From Neoceratodus forsteri (lineage: Eukaryota; Chordata; Ceratodontiformes; Ceratodontidae): a stretch of DNA of 64,000 bases. A program made the translations under genes and the position numbers. The notes under the pieces were generated by a model. It did no database searches, had not been told where the DNA came from, and saw nothing but the letters and a program-made list of their open reading frames with translations. Shown here one piece after another: positions 10,193 through 22,153 of this stretch. The stretch is from positions 464,750,001-464,814,000 of the forward strand of contig CM028136.1 in NCBI GenBank assembly GCA_016271365.2, written 5' to 3'. Positions within the stretch are counted from its first letter, which is position 1. Each line of letters opens with the position of its first letter.

Positions 10193-10740
10193 CGCACCTT
10201 GTAGCAGGATGCAGCAGCCTGACTTATTTTTTCTGGTACTTGAGAAATGTTCTTGGAGCACAGAATTTATGTATGTTGTGCTTTTCTTACAATTTCCCCC
10301 AAAGTGCATTACAAGAAATGTGGCAGGGGACTGACACACATGTTCTACCTTGTAGCAGCATGCAGCAGCCTGATGTATTTATTCTGGTAGTTAAGAAAAA
10401 TTCTGGGAGTACACAATGTATGTATGTATGTTGTACATTACTCAGAATTTCCCCTCAAGTGCTATAAGAAAGTGGCAGGGGGACAGACACGCAGAGCATT
10501 ACCATGAAGCAGTAGCAGCAGTAGTACATTCCCACCATGTAATAGTTTCTTGTTCAGGAGAAAAATTCAAGAAATGAGAAATTTATATACTGTGCTTGAG
10601 CACTTGTGCCAACTAAAGTGCTTCACAAATACTGTCCAAGAGGGCAACCTGAACAGTGCAGCAGTAGCTACCACTATTTAATAATTTCTTATTCAGGAGA
10701 AGTTTTAAGGAACTGAGAACACTGAAAAAAGTGACTCTGG

Positions 10741-11170
10741 AGAAAGGGAATCAGTCCAATAAGATGACTGGGTGACTGATACGGCTCAGCATCAACTGTT
10801 GGACTGAAAAAAAAATATTTGAGGACTAGACCATTTTAATATGGTGCTTGTCATATTCACTATATGCATAAACAACAGTGCTTTACAGCAACAATGGTGA
10901 AAGGAAAGAGAATGATATGGCACTTAAACAGCACAATTAAATACAATATACTGTTGCTAGAAAATAGACATTTTTTAAAGGAGAGAGTGCACTGAGACAG
11001 AAATCAAGACAAGAAAGAATGGAATCAAACAGTAAAACAGCAGGACAGGAGCAGTTCAAATTGTTTTGTAGTTTTAAAACTTTGATATATATTTTTTTCA
11101 TAAGCAAAGAGGGAGGAAAGTAAGACTAAGAGGAGACAGGAGGGAGCATTGGATAGTTAGTGCAAAGGAC
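10741..11170. other. Unassigned non-coding stretch
   Basis: AT-rich sequence between the tandem array and the BED-finger fragment. Nothing recognised. Confidence 0.3.
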
Positions 11171-11479
11171 GAGTTGTAAAAGAGGGAGGATCAGTGAGGA
11201 AGACTGGTGAAGAAAGGACTGAAAAAAGTATAACTGAGTAAATACTATTAAGGCCAGCTGGAACAGTACCTGCACTGCCACAACAGAGCTCATTCATCCC
11301 CTTGAGCAGCATTTGTTGGTATTTGCAGAGGCCTCCATCTCCACTCGCAGTTGTATCAGCTCTCCTGTGGTGGTTGTTTGCATTGACCATGCCAGTGCTT
11401 GTGCAGCCTTGTGCCCCTGTCCCTTGCTATGGTTGCTGCTCCTGTGCACAGGTGACCATTGTGGATGAGGCTGAACTGT

Positions 11480-11740
11480 GGGTTGCCCCCTCAGTAGTAC
11501 AGACTACTGCCACCACTACCACTCACCACCTCCTGTTTTCTGGCCTCCCAATGGCTCAGGTGGCAGATTTTCAGATGGATATGTTGCCCACTGGTGCCTA
11601 GATGGCTGCCTTTCTTCCCATGACTGATCAGTGTGTCACACAGATTGCATATAACAAAACTGTCATCACTGGGGTCCATGGTAAAATAGTCCCAAACAAG
11701 GAAAGATCAGGGCTTCTTCCTTGCATGGGACATTGTGGAG
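11480..11740 (-). pseudogene. BED-type zinc finger of a hAT transposase
   Basis: The minus strand encodes VWDYFTMDPSDDSFVICNLC, then a GTS-containing loop and HLKICH. This is the BED finger pattern: aromatic residues, C-x2-C, then H-x4-H (Cys 11, Cys 14, His 35 and His 40 of the 62-residue open stretch at 11,491-11,679). BED fingers bind DNA and form the N-terminus of many hAT transposases and domesticated ZBED genes. Upstream on the minus strand a short Ser-rich stretch (SGTSSSSSGSTMSHARKK) precedes it. The expected catalytic domain does not follow; a Thr/Ser-rich low-complexity part continues to about 11,300 and then recognition stops. I take it as a broken transposon N-terminus. A domesticated host exon is possible but unsupported. 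Confidence 0.75.
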
Positions 11741-12029
11741 CCAGAAGATGAAGAACTGGTACCTGACTCCAGGGCTGTAGCCAAGAATTTCAAAATTGTA
11801 CACAGAGCTGCCCACACTGCTATCCCCATCACTGGCCCACCACCACTGCCCCCTAACACTGCAGCATCAGTGGCATATACTAAAATGAAAATACTATATG
11901 TAACACACATACTCATACAGTAGGGAAGCTGTTCAGTCACCAACAATTCCAGAGTAACAGACTAGCTTTTAGTTACAGAGTTACATTGTGACAAGCCTCT
12001 GTGCCACATCAAGGTAGCCAGTCCTACTA
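11741..12029. other. Flank of the BED-finger fragment
   Basis: Possible further N-terminal transposase sequence on the minus strand (open to about 11,946), but no motif beyond the Ser-rich stretch is visible. Confidence 0.3.
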
Positions 12030-12500
12030 ACGTCTGTTCACACCAGTACTTGTGCTTACACACTTGCTTCTCACTCTTACAAACATGGATCCAAACAAAT
12101 TAAAGCTGAGCATCCATACCTGCCAAAAATCGTTCACGTAGTCACCCATGCCCAAAGTACCTGAAATCACCCAGTCAGCAAAACAAAATGGTAACTTACC
12201 CACAACAACTTACCATTGTTGAATAGTTGCCTTAAAAGCCTTAAATCAGGCTTTAAATTACAGTTAACTATCAAAGGACTGTAGTAAGCTAAATGGTGCA
12301 TGGGTTTGTGTTGGGTTACCAATGCTCATATACACTAATAGCCCACAGGCACCCAAATCAAAGTATGAACAAAGTTATGTTCCTCTTGCAAACAAGTAGT
12401 GAGTAACAATTATTATACTTTCAAATTACAGCAACTAAGGCTGGGGTAGGCTAAATGATGCCCTGATTTGGGTTAAGTTGGGGAGCCACTGGCTAATAGT
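12030..12500. repeat. Dispersed repeat copy 1
   Basis: Shares many blocks with 14,780-15,190: TTCACACCAG-ACTTGTGCT, GTACCTGAAATCACCCA, ACAAAATGGTAA and GGTTGCCTTAAA among them. Within the copy a subunit of about 165 bp ending in a TAAATG-TGC block seems to repeat. A CR1 element lies between the two copies. Identity is moderate, so it is an old non-coding repeat of unknown type. Confidence 0.6.
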
Positions 12501-14680
12501 GATCACAGCTCTGTCTGGTTCAAGTTATCCCTGGAGAATGTAAAATCTCAATACAGGACTGAAGTCTTGAACTTCAGAGAAGCTAACTTCAAAAAGTTGA
12601 AGCAGCTAGTCAGAGGGAATTTCTCAGGGATCCACAAAAAGCTGGAGGTACAAGATATCTGGGGGCAGGTTAAACAAGCCATCCTAGATGCTACCGAGCT
12701 GTGCATAAGGTCAGTGATGAAACAGAACAAGCACAAGAGACCCATTTGGTTCACCAACCAGTTCAGGGAAGCAATTAGGAGCAAGAGGAAAGCTTTCTGC
12801 AAATATAAAATGAACCGGGGGATACAGAATGGGAAGACTATACTCAGAAAAGCAAGAAACCTGAGGGCAGTGAGACTGGCATAAGCATCAGCTTAGCTTT
12901 GGACTGCAGCAGGGATCAAATCTGCAGACAAATACTTCTGTCACATCCTGGAGAAGAGGAAGAAAGGAGGGGAAAGTTCAGCTCTTAGATGGTGAGAAGA
13001 TCATTGAAGATGAAGGACAGAAGGCTGCTGCTTTGAACATCTTCTTTTGTTCAGTATTCACCAATGAACATGGTGGACCAATTCCTAATAGTGGCATCGA
13101 GGCTGCCGATAGGGAAATCCTGCAAATGGATGCATCAACATTTACCACAGACAGGGTCAGAGAAGCACTAGTGCACCTAAGGGTGGACAAAGTGCCAGGG
13201 CCTGATGGACTGCACCCAAGGGTGCTGCAAGAACTTGCTAAGGAATTGCAGACCCCTTGGCATATTGATTTGACTGCTCATTGTAATCAGGAACCATGCC
13301 AAATGACTAAAGATGTGCAGATGTGGTACCTCTCCACAACGCAGTGAGTAGAAAAGAGGCCAGCAACTTCAGACCAGTGAGCATCACATCTATAGTCAGG
13401 AAATTAATGGAAAAATTTATGAAACAGGATCTAGTAAAATACCTGGAAAGAAATGGTCTCCAGTATGGAAGACAGCATGGGTTCATAGCAAGTAGGTCAT
13501 GCTAGACAAACCTCATTGCATTCTTTGACTGAGTGACTAAGAAGGGGAATAGGGGCCACCCAGTAGATCTCCTCTACTTTGATTTTTAGTAAGGCCTTTG
13601 ATTCGGTGCAGCATAAGCACCTATTGAGGAAGTTGGAGGACCTAGGCACTGCCAGGAATATAGTCAGGTGGGTGGGAAATTGGCTGAAGGACAGATGACA
13701 GCAAGTGGTAATTAACAGGGTGAGGTCAGATGTGGGATAAGTCACTAGTGGGGTGCTCCAGGCTCAGTCTTGGGTACAGTGCTTTTTAATGTGTTCATTA
13801 GTGACATTGGTAAAGGCATTCAAGGCAAGATTACCCTTCTTCACAGATGACACTAAGCTAGAAGGTAGAGTTGACAGCATGGAGGCAGTGACAGACATTC
13901 AAAAAGACCTGCAAAGGTTGGAAAGATGGTCCAATGTCTGGCAGCTGAAGTTCAATGTGAAGAAATGCAAGGTAATGCATCTAGGAAAATGGAACCCAAG
14001 GGCAGAATATCGGCTTAATGGGGTCCAGCTCAGTGTCTCCCATGTGGAAAGGGATCTAGGGGTCATCATATGTGACTCCCTAAAGTATTCAAGCCAATGC
14101 AACACAGGTTATAGTAAGGCAACTAAAATGCTAGGGTGTATGGGAAGCAGATTTGACAGCAGGGACATGGAAGTGATCCTCCCACTGTATAGATCACTGG
14201 TGAGGCCTCACCTAGAGTACTGTGTTCATTTTTGGAGGCCTCACCTAAAGAAGGACAAGGATAGGATGGAGGTTGTGCAGAAAAGGGCAACCAAGATGGT
14301 GCAGGGCCTCCAGGACCTATTGTAGAGGCGCGCCTAAAGACATTGAATTTGTACTCTCACCAGACTAGGTGGGAGAGAAGGGATGACTGAGGCATTCAAG
14401 TTCCTGAGAGCCATTAATAAAATGCCCTACTCAGAACTTTCTAATAGGTTCAATGACTTAACCACTAGGGGATACAAATGGAAGTTAGAGGGTGGAACTA
14501 CCTACTAAGGTGGTGGGAACAAAGACCATTGCAGCTTTCAAGAGGGGGTGGGATAGGGCAAAGGGTACCAAGGGTACAGGAAATGGGTAAGGGGCTAGGT
14601 CCCAGGACCCATAGATTGTCTCAGAATCCCTCTCATTCTGGCACTATTTTCTGTGTTTCTAAGTTGCTGTAATCTCTTAA
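12490..14680 (+). mobile_element. CR1-group LINE, 5'-truncated
   Basis: The copy covers the linker, reverse transcriptase and C-terminus of a CR1-like pol, starting in the linker. Markers in order are VRGNFSGIHKKLE (12,603), KRPIWFTNQF (12,739), VFTNEHGGPIPN (13,057), DKVPGPDGLHPRVLQEL (13,186), FRPVSITS (13,370), YGRQHGFIASRSC (13,464), FTDDTKLEG (13,844) and RPHLEYCVHFWRPHL (14,203). The end at 14,640-14,680 lacks a clear octamer tail. The element lies between two copies of a dispersed repeat. Confidence 0.9.
13033..14325 (+). pseudogene. CR1 reverse transcriptase remnant
   Basis: Reverse transcriptase for target-primed insertion, here in at least five frame segments (13,033-13,260; 13,323-13,505; about 13,510-13,745; 13,753-14,325). 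The catalytic FADD box reads FTDD at about 13,844, keeping both aspartates. The longest open segment is 190 residues and includes the RT thumb and C-terminal motif KRATKMVQGLQ. A stop follows at 14,323. The C-terminus continues in other frames to about 14,620 (FKRGWD). Confidence 0.85.
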
Positions 14681-14779
14681 ACCACTCCACACCAAATGGC
14701 ATGTCACCAGTTTCCAATTTAATACTGAATACCAAAAAATGCTAAAAAAACACAATAATACTGTGATATAGACATTGAA

Positions 14780-15190
14780 TCCCATTCACACCAGAACTTG
14801 TGCTCACACACTATTTGTTCTCTCATGAAAGCTGAGCACCCACTCCTGGCTGATATCATTCACCTACTCACCCTTGCTCACAGTACCTGAAATCACCCAA
14901 TCAACAGAACAAAATGGTAATGTACTCACCAACAACTTACAATTACCCATTGGTTGCCTTAAATTAACAGTAACTATGTAATATACCAAAAAACCCACTG
15001 GAACATAAATGAAGAAAAGTGTGTTACTTAGAAACAAGAAAATGTTTGAACTTTAAAATTACTATAATAACAGTAATAACATCAAGAGGCTTGGGAGGGC
15101 TGCATGATGCTCTTGTTTGCATCTAGTTAACTTAACCACCTAAATCACCCCACACCAAATAGCCACAAGCCACCCAAACTATGATACAGT
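14780..15190. repeat. Dispersed repeat copy 2
   Basis: Second copy of the repeat at 12,030-12,500. A related fragment (CCACTCCACACCAAATGG at about 14,684, compared with CACCCCACACCAAATAGC at about 15,148) suggests that units are arranged in tandem. No coding sequence. Confidence 0.6.
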
Positions 15191-15290
15191 ACATCACTCA
15201 TTCACCTTTTAAAACTGTCAAACTGAAAAGTAAAGTGATTCTGCAACATATATATATATATATATTTTTTTATATAGACCTTTTTCAGTC

Positions 15291-15740
15291 TCACGTTGAA
15301 ACAAAATTTATACAGTGATCACTGTATGGGTCAAAATCTTTTAGCATGTGGCCAACATCAACTTCAGTGTTCTGATGGATGTGTAGCAGGACCAAACCAG
15401 TTAACCACATTTCACTCATGGTGTTCATTAGCCAGGTCTTAATTCTTCTAAATGAACTGAAAGACCACTCTGCTGATGCAACACTGACTAGCACTGTGGC
15501 AAAAATGCATAAAGCAGTGTTGACCTCCAGACAGAATGTAGGGTTAATTGCTACAGAGCATCAAGGATGGTAGTTGGTCACTCTTTCCTCAAGACTATTT
15601 TCCATTTTGTATTCCATCTTTGCAGATCTGCGTTTAGGTTTTCAAGACTAGAAAGAGCCATCTTGTAAGCATCGTACCTTTTTTCCTTGGTTCAGATGAA
15701 TATCAAGGCACACTCATCAACTAATTGTAGATGTCAGTAT
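15291..15740 (-). pseudogene. hAT transposase C-terminus (ZMYM1-like), part 2
   Basis: The minus strand encodes the hAT dimerisation domain. ASAEWSFSSFRRIKTWL and MWLTGLVLLHIHQ match the family signature (A-S-A-E-R-S-F-S-x-L-K-x-I-K-T-x-L, then L-x-x-L-x-L-L-x-I). A frame further upstream carries a WNTKWK block at about 15,610, as in ZMYM1-type hAT proteins. The Arg of ERSFS is Trp here. It ends with a stop at 15,291. The matching N-terminal part lies at 20,050-21,600; an L1 copy separates them. Confidence 0.8.
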
Positions 15741-16167
15741 GAATGGCCATCTTCATCATCATAACCCTTCTGTGCCTAAGGGTCTAAGAACTATACCTAG
15801 CTACACTAATCTATAGCTAAGTTACCCATTTTAACCACCTTAAAATGTATTTTATTCCAACATTCACCCATTAGAGTTAAATCTTATAAATAACGTTTAA
15901 ATCAATTCTAGTCCCTATATTTTCTTATTCTAATGTATCAATCCTTCTTGTATCACAACATGGAATGGGGCCCAGATTTTTACATAAATTTCTTTCTCAT
16001 GATTTTTAATATAATGTATTTTTTCAAGTGTCATAATGTCTAGCATAAAATGTATCCATGTTTCATAAACTGGGAGGGGGGGTTGCAGCCTTGCATTTAA
16101 TTAAGATGCACATTTTTGCTATAATTAGGGTCATTGTTATACACTTTAGTTGGTATATCTCCAACTG

Positions 16168-16512
16168 TTATTTGGATACTGGCATTACTAAGAGTGTTAA
16201 AAGAGGTATCAATGTTATAGTTGTAGCAACAACTTTTTCTATTAATGATATAATTTTTGACCAAAGATTTGTCACGTATGGACAGGCATGTATGAGATGA
16301 ATGAATGTACCTGATGTATTAGTGTATCTTGGACATGTTGATGTTACTGTGTTATTCAATTTATGTAATCTTGAGGGTGTATAGTAAATCCTGTGAAAGG
16401 TATTGCATTGTATTTGTTTTTCAACTTTACTAGTCTTAACCTTAACTGTAGGTGTATTCAGTATTTCAGTCCATAAATCTTCCAATACATTAATTCTTAA
16501 ATCTTTTCCCAT
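16168..16512 (-). pseudogene. L1 ORF2 C-terminal region
   Basis: A 114-residue open stretch with FHRIYYTPSRLHKL, CPRYTNTSGTFIHLIHACPYV and NLWSKI. This is the L1 C-terminal zinc-knuckle-like motif, C-x2-C (second Cys changed to Tyr-Thr), H, C, followed by the W of the WxxI motif. It is needed for retrotransposition in working L1s. The loss of one cysteine shows decay. Confidence 0.8.
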
Positions 16513-17332
16513 TTTTCTTTCATTATATTAGATCCTTACCTGCCTGGTTGGATATGGTTTCATATATTACTGAAATTCCTTTCATGTTTTCATTTTTATC
16601 TAAAACTGTTTCTAAGATCAGTAAACTGGGTTTTAATGTTAATGAACCATTGGTCCTACTTATATAATTCTTCATTTGAGGATTTCAGAATAAATGAAAC
16701 TGTGGCAAATTATATTGACATTTTAGTTAATTACATGTTTTGAGCATATTAGTTTCAGATAAGTAACCAATTTCATGAACATCCTTATCTTGCCTTTGTT
16801 TAAAGTTGTTGTGCAGCATTGGAGGGGGAATAAATAGTTATTATAGGTAGAAGTATATGAGGTTATATCAATCATAAGTTTAATAATTTGATGTGCTTTA
16901 TACCAACATTCAAGAGTAGTTTTAGTAACAAAATTACCCAATTTATTTTTTTTTCTGCAGACAAAAAGCAGAAAACAATACATTTTTTTTACTTTGGATA
17001 TGAGTGTGTATTTTGTTCCATGAGTGCTGAAACTGGATCCATACTGGATTCTTTAAACCAGGACCATGTTATACTAACTTGTGCCACCAGATAAGAGGTG
17101 TAAAAATCTGGTAAGGCCAGGACATCTTTTGTTTTCTGCAAAATGAGTTTATCATATGCTATACATGATCTCTTTTTTTTTCCAGATATAATTTTTTTAA
17201 CTTGTTAAAATATGAAAAGGGTACACAAGCTGGCTGTGTTTCAGGCAGACATAGCAGTCTGGGTAAAATGTTCATTGTTATTATATTCACCCTCCCTATG
17301 AGGGTGAGAGGTAAAATTGCCACCTGCTGTAT

Positions 17333-18762
17333 TTAGGTCACCTGACTTTCATTCAGAATTGTACCATAATTAATTTGAAATAACTGCTCTACTTGGTATG
17401 AAATGTTGACCTCTAAATAGTGTGCGGTCAATGCTTGATGGCATGAACAATTGTCTGGCAATTTTAGAGCAAATGCTGGATCTAACTGCAATATAGTGGT
17501 TTTAGTCCCATTTATTTTATAGCCTGAAGCCTTACCAAAAAATTCTGAAAGAGTGATAAATTCCCTTAGAAAGCTAGTTGGGTTGGTAATATAAAGTAGG
17601 GCGACATCCACATAGACTTATTTTATGTGAAGTGTTGTTAATTGGAATACCTTTAATATTTGAGTTTTCTCTAATTGCCATAGCAAAAGATTCCATTACT
17701 AATGCAAATATCAAAGGTGACAAGGGTCAGCCTTGTCTGGTACCTCTTGATAATCCAGTATTTTCAGATATGTTATTATTAGTTTTTATTCTTGCAACTG
17801 GGTTACTATAGATCAACTTAATCCAACTAAAAAATTGCATACCAAAGCCTATCTTTTGTACAGTCTGATAAATGAATTCCCGTTTGATTCTATCAAAAGC
17901 TTTTTCTGCATTGATAGCTAACAATTTTGCATTGTTTACAATATTATTTGCAATTATATTGATGGTTCATCCAATATTTTCAGATGTACGTCTTCCCATT
18001 AAAAAAAAGCATTCTGATCCTGTGCAGTCAGAATGGGTAGGGTCTGTTCCAATCTCTTTGCTAAAATAGTTATAAAGATTTTGTAATCTATGTTTAGCAA
18101 TGAGATTGGTCTATATCATGTGCAGTTCAATGGATATTTACCTTTTTATGAAAGAAATTAATCATGACCTCTTTAAATGATCTTGGAACATCCCATAATG
18201 TGTTGAACTCATTAAACAGAATTGCTTATATATGTGCTAATATTATTAAAAAATCTTTGTACAATTCAATTGTTATACCATCCAGTCCCGGAGCTTTACT
18301 CTTTGGGAGTGTTTGTATCACTTTTTCTATTTCTTGTATTGTTATTAGATTGTCAAGAGTTTTCTTTAATGATAATGGCAATTGAGGAATTGATATGTTT
18401 TCCAAGAACTGAGGAATTGATTTGTTTTCCAAGAATTTCTAAAGCCCACCAGCTTCTGTTTCAAGCTGTGTAGTATACAGTGTTTGGTAATATTTTACAA
18501 ATTGATTATTAATCTCCTTAGGTTGAAGTTTAATAGTTCCTGCTTCATCTCTAATACTGAAAATGGCATACTGATTTTGATCTTTTTTTAATTGCCAAGC
18601 TAATAAGTTTAGAAGTTTATCTGACATAATATGATATTTTGATCTTGTTTGTAAAATTTGCTTCTCTGCTTTGTCTGTACATAATTTGCTATATATTTCT
18701 CTTTTTTGAATAAGTATGTCATAAGTATCTGTATCAAAAGTCAGACTGTGTAGGTGTTCCAA
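17333..18762 (-). pseudogene. L1 reverse transcriptase remnant
   Basis: Segments on the minus strand give the RT domain. QKREIYSKLC and YQTLYTTQ (18,439-18,762) lead into LPKSKAPGLDGITIELYK (18,226-18,432), AINAEKAFDRI and SRGTRQG (17,727-17,924), and FLREFITLSEFFGKASGYKIN (17,333-17,611). At the catalytic box the reading is YVD followed directly by VALL, so one of the two essential aspartates is gone. A short tandem duplication (18,384-18,440) disrupts the region between the linker and the RT. Confidence 0.85.
18384..18440. repeat. 33-bp tandem duplication inside L1
   Basis: GAGGAATTGATATGTTTTCC with the adjoining bases occurs twice in a row with one difference. A local slippage duplication within the LINE coding sequence. 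Confidence 0.85.
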
Positions 18763-19119
18763 ATATTAAATACTGTATCTTCTTCCAATTTATTTTGTAA
18801 TTTGGACCATTGTTGTTTAGATATTTGCTAATTGGAATCTCCCTCTCATCCAGGCATTTAATGCATCCCTTATTATGAATAGTGAGCTGTCTGCTATGGT
18901 ATTTTGCTGAAAAAAATCTTTCATATTCCTTTCAAACTGTCCAGCAAAAGATATGTTGTTTGGTAATGTTTGGTCCATTCTCCAGGTATTGCTTTTATCA
19001 TCATTATTAATGTCTTTAAAGTTTAATATGCATGGAAAGGGATCTGATACTGTTATACCTGGATAATTAACTTTTTGAACCTGATATAATGGAGTTTCTC
19101 TAAGTAGAAAGAAGTCTAT

Positions 19120-19700
19120 TCATGAATCGGACCGGTGGACCACTGAGAAATAACAGTATTTTCCTTCCTCATACTTAAACTCTATCCAGGGATCCACCAA
19201 TCTTAATTCTTGATTAAAATTATATATACCATTAATTGAGGTTCTGTGCAGTTTATCTGTTCCAGATGATTTATCTTTTTTATATAAAGTTAAGTTAAAA
19301 TCTCCTCTGATCAAATATGGTGCCATGTGTGTTGCCAATTACAAGAAATATTCAGTGAAGAAGTTTGGATTATTTTATTTGGGCCATATATATAGTAGAC
19401 GTGTATTTATGATGATTTTGAATTTTAATTTCTGCTATAATGTACCTACCTTGTGCATCAATAATGGTATTGTTTATAATTGGATTGAGTTTTGTTTTTC
19501 TAAAATAAATTGCCACCCCTCTTGCATTATATTGGTAAGGTGAATAGATGCCAGGTCCCCACTAGTTACAAAACCAATCAAAGTCTTGTTTAAAAAATGC
19601 ATCTCTTACATCATTAGCCAGTTAATATTTTTCAAATCCAAATAGCTAATACTTTTATTAACTTTGGTTCCATTACTGAGGTCTTTAATCCATGTTGTTC
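19120..19700 (-). pseudogene. L1 endonuclease remnant
   Basis: A 72-residue stretch reads YLIRGDFNLTL, then LRLVDPWIEFKYEEGKYCYFS, the GDFN and VDxWR motifs of the L1 endonuclease. Upstream (19,343-19,700), in broken frames, weaker matches to earlier endonuclease sequence follow (for example INTRLLYMAQIK). The GDFN motif is intact. The C-terminal SDH motif is not clear. Confidence 0.75.
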
Positions 19701-20049
19701 ATTTTATAATACTGTTCATTCATACTATTGTAAGTACTCATATTAGAATTATTGTAATAACTGCTTTCAAATATTTTTACACTAATCTTAAAGTTATTAC
19801 TTGCTCATAGACCCACTTGCAACCATGTGGTAATACTTAGTGCCACCTTTCTGACCCTTATAGATAAATATGTTTTACTATGTCCCAACTCATTTCCCCC
19901 TACTTCCCTCTTTTGCTGTCTGGAAGTCTAAAGATCTTCCAGCCTACCCCTCATAGTAACAGAAATGACAAAAACTATCATCTTCTATGCCTTATTCCAT
20001 AATCTGACTTCCTTATTTTTTAATCAGGCTTTCTTATTAACAAGTGATA

Positions 20050-21600
20050 AAACTTTTTACATTTTAAGTGTGGAGTAAAACTAACCACACAAGAGCAACA
20101 GTCCAGTCACCTTACTGTCATCCTGAAGAATATGCAGTGTATTTAGCACAAGATACTGTGCAATGAAATGTGGACATTATTCAGTTAGTTGCATTTGTAG
20201 TTTGGATATTACATGATCCAGGAATGGTATGAACATGTTCCAGCAGTATTGATCCTGTGGATCTGCAGCAGTGATGTTGTTCCTTTATAATTTGCCTCCC
20301 ACAGATCCTGGGAACCAATTCTTGAATTAGGACACTATCTGCTAGCTGCTTCACCACTTTATACAGACTCTCAAAGCTGGTTTCCACATCATCCCTTATA
20401 CATTTCAGTGTCTCAGTGATGATATTTGCTTCCTCTGATGCCTGAATCTAGTCAATTTGTTCACACTGAGGGTACAAATGCTTTGTAACTGCAAGGACTG
20501 ATTTCTCACATACCAAAATGGCAATAAAACCAAACTTCATAGTGGAGAACAAGGTGCTGGCTACCACAGCTTATTTTCTCATTGAACTGTGAAGGAAGTC
20601 TGCCTGACTTAGCTAGTGTGTGTGTTACATGATGCCCATAAGGAAGTACCTCTGTCCTCCTCAGCATTTTCATATTCATTTGTCAACCTTGTGAATTCCT
20701 TCAGCTCTGAAAAATATATATGTTGTGACATTTTGCTGAGAATTTTAAAGAAGAAATCCATTTCCTGCATGTGTCAAACCTGTTAGCCACTTGACGTGCT
20801 GTACAAGATTGAATTATAGCTGTGTTAAGTTCATGTGTCTTGCAAGAGCTGTTCATGGCTTCCAGAAGAATGTCTTAAGCTTTTGCCTGCACCTCATTAA
20901 AATAGCCACTCATATATCTTCCTCTATCATAACCTTGCACTTTTAAGTATTCATTTTTGACACCGCAGACTGTCAACTGTTGTAGAAAGAGATCTGCAAG
21001 GATTTTTCCAGTGGTGTCAAAGTCCTACGCAAATTCAATGAAGTCTTTTTGGAGTTCCCCATTATTTTCACTTCTGTGTACCTAGCACAAAGTCAGGGTA
21101 CTCTGTTTCTTGTGTGAAACATCAGTTGTTCCATTTGCTATTAAACTGAAGAATTTCACTTCTATGACTCTCTTCAGAATTTTTTGTTGAATCTGCAAAC
21201 CAATGAGCTGAATCAGTTCATTCTGGATCTGTGCTAAGATGTACTGTGTGCAATGTGTGGTTCTTGCTTAAAACGTTCTTCGAATATGGGTCCACTTCTG
21301 GAGTGTAACCCAGCAAAGCCCTGAAATTTCCTGTATTGTTGATTCTTCCCCACAATGCCAAATGCTGTCTTCCACAAAGAATGATGATTTTCACAATCTT
21401 TCTCAAATCATACCTTGTGCATTCACTAATTTTTTAGGGCTGTGGGCAGAGCCTACAGCCTTTTGGGATCAGATTGTAGCTCTAAAACTGCTGATTGTGG
21501 TACTCCCTTTTTGGACTTTTGGAAAGTATTCCTTCACAGCTGCAAAATAGTGTACTCCCCCTCTGATTTTTGCTATTTGCTGCTCTATGTTAAAGGCATC
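20050..21600 (-). pseudogene. hAT transposase N-terminal and catalytic part, part 1
   Basis: Broken minus-strand reading frames match the ZMYM1/TTF-type hAT transposases. They run, in order, GRQHLALWGRINNTGNF (about 21,320-21,370, like the R-G-x-x-x-x-x-x-G-N-F motif), FFSLIANGTTDVS (first catalytic Asp region, about 21,115-21,150), DFDTTGKILADLFLQ and VQGYDRG (about 20,930-21,030), SGYFNEVQAKA, and TIPGSCNIQTTNATN (about 20,181-20,230). Several stops interrupt it. It continues at 15,740 after the L1. Confidence 0.8.
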
Positions 21601-21864
21601 TGAAGGGAGAGGGGATGCTACTGTATTGTACATCAGAATTTCTCAGGATATTAACAAAAAAAACTTTTTAAACTGCTGTTTCTATCATCTGTCCAGCTCA
21701 GTCTAATAGATTTATTCTGTTTCTTTCAGCAACCTAGGGGTTAACTCATTAGATGTTGTTCTGGAATTTACTGAAACTCTGAAAGTTAGACTATAGTATC
21801 AGAATACAGACAGTGCAGCTACATATGTTAGCTATCACATTCCTATGGGCAGAACAGGTTGCAT
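21600..21864. other. Unassigned spacer
   Basis: Short AT-rich sequence before the CA microsatellite. Nothing recognised. Confidence 0.3.

Positions 21865-21865
<1 letters not shown>

Positions 21866-21907
<42 letters not shown>
21866..21907. repeat. (CA)n microsatellite
   Basis: About 21 uninterrupted CA units. A simple repeat that is likely to vary in length between individuals. Confidence 0.98.
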
Positions 21908-21908
<1 letters not shown>

Positions 21909-22150
21909 CAGCATGTACTCTGACTAAATAAATTCAAGAGGATTGAATTAGTAGCATGCCAGTTTTTGATGATTGTGACTAAACAGCACTATATGGCACT
22001 AACAAGAAAATAACTGTGGTCATTTAGTAGCTCTTCACAGTCCTATTGGCTCTGGCCAGATTCTGTTTAACTTGCTGCCATCTGATCCCATCAGTTATTT
22101 GGGAAACTGGAAATCTAGAGATGGTTGTCCCTGTGTCATTAGTAAGGTGT

Positions 22151-22153
<3 letters not shown>

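Larger units (their letters stand above)
8990..10740 (+). repeat. Degenerate tandem array, about 150 bp period
   Basis: Units carry GCAGCAGCCTGA, an ATTCTGGTAGTTGAGAAAAA-like block, CACAATTTCCCCTAAAGTG and a GGGGGACTGACAC end. Starts are seen at 9,012, 9,161, 9,482, 10,211 and 10,362, with more diverged units to about 10,740. Adjacent intact units are 149-151 bp apart. The larger gaps are explained by an inverted-repeat arm (about 9,270-9,468) and a CR1 insertion (about 9,605-10,192). A satellite-like family. Confidence 0.85.
15790..20040 (-). mobile_element. L1-type LINE, 5'-truncated, inserted in a hAT
   Basis: A minus-strand L1 ORF2 copy lies between the two halves of a hAT transposase that is on the same strand. 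Reading 5' to 3' (high to low coordinates) it contains endonuclease, linker, RT and C-terminal Cys-region pieces. ORF1 is missing, so it is 5'-truncated. The exact ends are uncertain: the 5' end lies between about 19,700 and 20,050, and the 3' end near 15,790-15,870 has no obvious poly(A). It is AT-rich and carries many stops, so it is older than the L1 at 32-39 kb. Confidence 0.85.
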
